Shown: positions 60,161 through 64,000 of the stretch, piece after piece
Position numbering within the stretch: position 1 is the first letter of the stretch
Layout of the letters: each line of letters begins with the position of its first letter
From: Sphagnum compactum
Taxonomy: Eukaryota; Bryophyta; Sphagnopsida; Sphagnales
Direction of reading: 5' to 3'
Assembly: GCA_965153455.1 (NCBI GenBank)
Contig: OZ234500.1
Span: forward strand, 2,852,001 to 2,916,000
Length of the DNA stretch: 64,000 nucleotides
Program-made: the position numbers and the translations under genes
Notes under the pieces: model-generated
What the model was told of the DNA's origin: nothing
Databases searched by the model: none
Seen by the model: only the letters and a program-made list of their open reading frames with translations

Positions 60161-63100
60161 CAAATGAGATTGTGTATTGTGTTACAAAGTAAATTTCCAT
60201 TTCCATTTTATGTTATTGGCCCCAATGGTTTTGTCTTTTATCCCCACATATATTTTTGAGTAAGTAGATAACAAATGTACATTATTTTCCATGACTTGAG
60301 CTCTAGAAAATGCAATGACATTTTAATATCCACTTTTGTCCTACTAAAACTGAAGTTGTGAAAAAAACAACAAGGTGACACATTTGGAATTAATGTGATA
60401 TCAAGGTCTATTTTACACAAGAAAGATTTTAAAAATTTCTTCAAAAGGCCAAAAACATTTTTTACTACTAAACATCCCCATTTGTGCTTCATATTATACA
60501 ACTCAAGAACTGAATAATCTTGCTCTTTTTTATGACGTCTCGTTATCCATGAAAATAATGGGTATCCTTTGTCACCAAGTTTATAAAGAAGGGAGTGAAA
60601 CCTTCTTGACTTCCCCTCTCCATGTTGAACAATCCACTACATAAGGCTTGTTTGTACAAACTTGATTTTTGTAAAATTCAAAAATTGTTCACACTTATAG
60701 GTAGATCAATGTAAATGTCAATGAAACATCTTCCCACATTCATTATAACTTGTGCCCAATAGAATACCCTCTTGTTGTATGATAATAGTAATCTTTAATA
60801 AAAATAACTTTGAATTTTTAAATGGAGATGTGCATACCGTCTATTGCATCATACACATTTAGTAGACCACACCAATTTTGGAATTATAACATCACACTTT
60901 CATAGTTTGGATAACTTCATGGAAAATCAACCCAATAGTGGATTTGCCTATTCTAAACAATTCATTACATGTCAATAAATTTTAGTCATGAAACAATTTG
61001 TAAATCACACAAGCCAACTTCACCTCCACGAGGATTACAAGCTGGTATTTTGAATTTTTTTTCACGATTAATGGTTTCAACTTGTTTGTTGTGTTGAACA
61101 ATGTTTCTCTTGACATTTTCAAGTTTTGAATCCATTGCATTAATAAAAAAATTCATATATGTGACTTCAATTTGCATCTAAAATCTAGTTGTAAATGACC
61201 CACAACTAATTTTCCCAGTAGTTGCATAATTCATATCGCACCTAGCTTATAATTGCAAACATGATCTAAGCATGACATTGGCACAATGCACATGGATGAG
61301 GTATATAATCAAACATATACATTACCATATAATTTTTTGCGATTAGTTAGCAAAATGTGCAACTTCCCTAGTAATCACTTACATATTGCCACATTGCATG
61401 ATTTGTGCATTTCCAAAAAATGAAAATTAAAAATAATTTTTTAAAGTCCCATCATCCCATATAGATGGTTTGATATTGATCCACATGGCCAAATTAGTTT
61501 TTGTCACATTGCATAATTTGTGCATTTTCCAAAAAAATCAAATAAAAGTTTCTCATTATAATTGTTCATTTAAAAGGGGCTTATATTGTGACATGTGGCA
61601 TAATTGAAAGTTGGCACATGGCATACTTTGTGCATTTCCAAAAATTAAATAATTTTATAAGGTCCTAAATTATTTAAATATGTGTTTTAGGTTACATGAC
61701 AACTTTTGATTATGCCACATGTAGGAATATAAAACCATTTAAAATGAATAATCATAATGAAAAAAATTATTTAATGCAAACACAAAAATTTCAATGTTCA
61801 AATTTTGAGTCTTTCAATTATAAATGATCTGGTTGCCATTAGGACAAGGTTGTTAACCATAAGAAAAAAAGCTTTTGAAAACTACAAGTTACATCCCAAG
61901 TTATATAAATTAAACCTTGAGGACACCATGGCAAGTTGTTTTAAAAAAACAAAAAGAATTTGAATGATGAATTAATGAAATACAATTTACATAGATCCAA
62001 CAAACATTATATTCGACATCAGAAAATCCAATCTGAACTTTGAAGCATGGTGGCCACTAGGCCTAAAACAAGATGAAAAGAAGTTGCAATAGTTGAAAAA
62101 TCCAAAAATTTACATAACATGTAAAAGGGAAAGAAGTTGCGAAATTCAGCAATTCATGTAATATATTACATAATTAGTAACAACCTTCATTAAATGTTTT
62201 AGATATAAATTAAACTTGGTGGCCACCGAGTTGTTAAAATTGTACATATACTAATTTCTCCAAAGAGTCTTGACAATAAAAAATCAACTATTAAAAAAAT
62301 CTTTTTTAAAACCTCAAAAAATAGTTTAAATTTGAAGGATAATTTGAAACTAATTGAACTTGATGGCCACTAGGTTGTGAAAACACTTGTACTAATTTAT
62401 CCAAGAGTCTTTTTATAGAAACCTTAAAAGGCATTTTAAATCTGAAGGATAATTTTAAACACAATGTGAAATCCTCTTAGTATTAGAAGGTTTGTGACTA
62501 TCCATACTCAAATTTTCAACAATATTGACACCATCTCAAAATAAAAAACCAATTAAATATTAATTTGTGTATTTAAAAAATTCATTATGATTATTCATTT
62601 GAAGTGGTCCTATTTTGTGATATGTGTCACAATTGAAAGATTCCAGGTAGCTTATCAATTAGATTTTGAAAAAAATTAAAATTTTACCTACTTACCTAAG
62701 TAGAAATGTAAGACATATTTCTTTATATAGGTAACTAAGTAAGAAGGTAGAAGGGTAGGTGATTTTTAAAATCACCATGCATATATATATAGATATATAT
62801 ATGTTTTTCCTTTAGGGTTAATTTTTTTGAGTTCATTTCAAATTAACACATATTCTAATGTGAAAACACAAGGAAAGATATAATTTGTGAAATTAAATTC
62901 AAGGACAAAAGATATGGGTTAAAGTTTTAAGTTGCAAATTGGATTGCAACTAGAAAACAATTCTCCCACATGCATTGTATTTGTTTTTAATTTCAAAAAA
63001 ATAATTAAATAGGTAATTATTTGATTATTTTATATGTAAATTAATTATTTGAAATGATTATTCAAGATAGTTATTTGAATTAATCAATCTAATTCCAATA

Positions 63101-64000
63101 GATAATTGTTAAAAGTAAAAAATAATCCTATGTTGGTTAAACACCATGGATGTTAAGAGATGGTAATATTATCATTTGATGGTAAATTATCATCAAATGA
63201 CAAAATAATCACATGAGAATTATAGAATGAAAATGGTTTTTGATAGTAATAACATCAATATAGTGAACTACCTTCATGGGGTAGAATAATCAGAAGTTAA
63301 TCTTAGGAAGAATTTTAATAAAATTAATATTAATTATCCAAAATAATATCCTAGTCTAGTTTATTTAGAAGGGCATCTTAGTAACTAATTAGTTATTAGT
63401 GATAAATATTTTATTTACCATCTTCAGTGTATTAGGGGATGAAGCCATCTAGGTTAATTGATCCAAATGGACAAAAGATGAATGGATTTTCCTTAACTAG
63501 GATGTGATGTGTGGAAGGGATTAGCATAAGGAGATTTAAGAGGATAATGAAATTTAGGAAGATAAGGACTCAACTTTTGTGTGGTGAACATCTCTCTTGG
63601 GTTCCTTATTTATTTATTGGGAGGAATGAAACATTTTATCAATAAAAGACTAGATCATTAGCTTCATTATTCATGAGACATTAAACATTAGATTATTAAA
63701 ATTATGCTTGTGTGTGACATCCTTGTGTGAGAAAGAAGGAAAAGAATGTGGGAAAAAGTTGATTTTTTTTTTAATGTAATAAAAAATGGTTAAAGGTTGT
63801 ATGGATTTTAGTGTTTCTTTTTGCCGCTGAAAACTCAAATAAATTCTAAAAACCCAAGTTTTGGGTTGAAAATCAGTTGAGAAACGTGGTAACACTTGAA
63901 GGTTTACCATCCAATTCAAGCATGATTTTTCCTTTCATATTTGGCTGTTCAAAATATCAATACATGCATTGCAAAACAATGTTCACATGTTGAGTTTCCC
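60161..64000. other. Very AT-rich spacer with diverged repeats, no gene
   Basis: TTTGTGCATTTCCAAAAA recurs near 61405, 61520 and 61630. GGTGGCCAC(C/T) with a downstream AATTT and GAGTCTT recurs near 62220 and 62360 (about 140 bp apart). Part of the 61.56-kb unit recurs near 62.58 kb. Minus-strand frames of 60-87 codons here are AT-rich chance frames. Confidence 0.45.

Overview
The window looks like nuclear DNA of a land plant. The evidence is three spliced genes with plant-type protein families and GT-AG introns, interstitial (TTTAGGG)n telomere-type motifs, AT-rich gene-poor spacers, and decayed Ty3/gypsy, Ty1/copia, LINE and MITE sequences. The very low gene density (three confident genes in 64 kb) suggests a large genome. 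A seed-free vascular plant such as a fern is my best guess, but the sequence does not prove it.

Confident genes, all on the minus strand: (1) a BOI-type RING E3 ubiquitin ligase at 22339-20670, with three exons and 413 residues; (2) a complete PMS1 (PMS2-class MutL) mismatch-repair gene at 49260-43372, with 14 exons and 955 residues, reading through without a break and keeping both the GHKL ATPase motifs and the MutL endonuclease metal-binding motif; (3) a tiny V-type H+-ATPase subunit e gene at 55371-53398, with three exons and 71 residues, split by two introns of about 0.85-0.9 kb, so it does not appear as any single long ORF. The exon phases of all three match exactly. They do not form a pathway; they are ordinary housekeeping or regulatory genes set in a repeat-rich landscape.

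Layout: 1-7150 is mostly unannotated, with one possible terminal exon at the left edge, a 340-bp palindromic MITE (1492-1831) and a relic resembling the BED-like N-terminus of a hAT-type transposase (6324-6760). 7150 to about 11690 is a near full-length but dead LINE on the minus strand. 12.4-18.8 kb is AT-rich with degenerate repeats. 18.8-19.2 kb holds a Ty3/gypsy integrase relic. 20.5-23.6 kb is the BOI gene with a repetitive 3' flank and a GC/CT-rich 5' flank. 23.7-43.3 kb is gene-poor, with microsatellites, a 42-bp telomere-motif minisatellite (28.5 kb) and a 65-90-bp tandem array with an embedded C31 run (39.3-39.9 kb). 43.4-49.3 kb is PMS1. 49.9-50.5 kb is a Ty1/copia 3' end with its LTR. 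53.4-55.4 kb is VHA-e. 55.9-64 kb is very AT-rich, with a second palindromic MITE and several tandem arrays, including a 13-bp minisatellite with apparent higher-order structure.

I found no CRISPR array, rRNA cluster or convincing tRNA, and no sign of an undescribed multi-gene system. The most interesting items are the transition-only pattern of stop codons in the LINE, the two foldback elements, and the tandem arrays in and next to genes.
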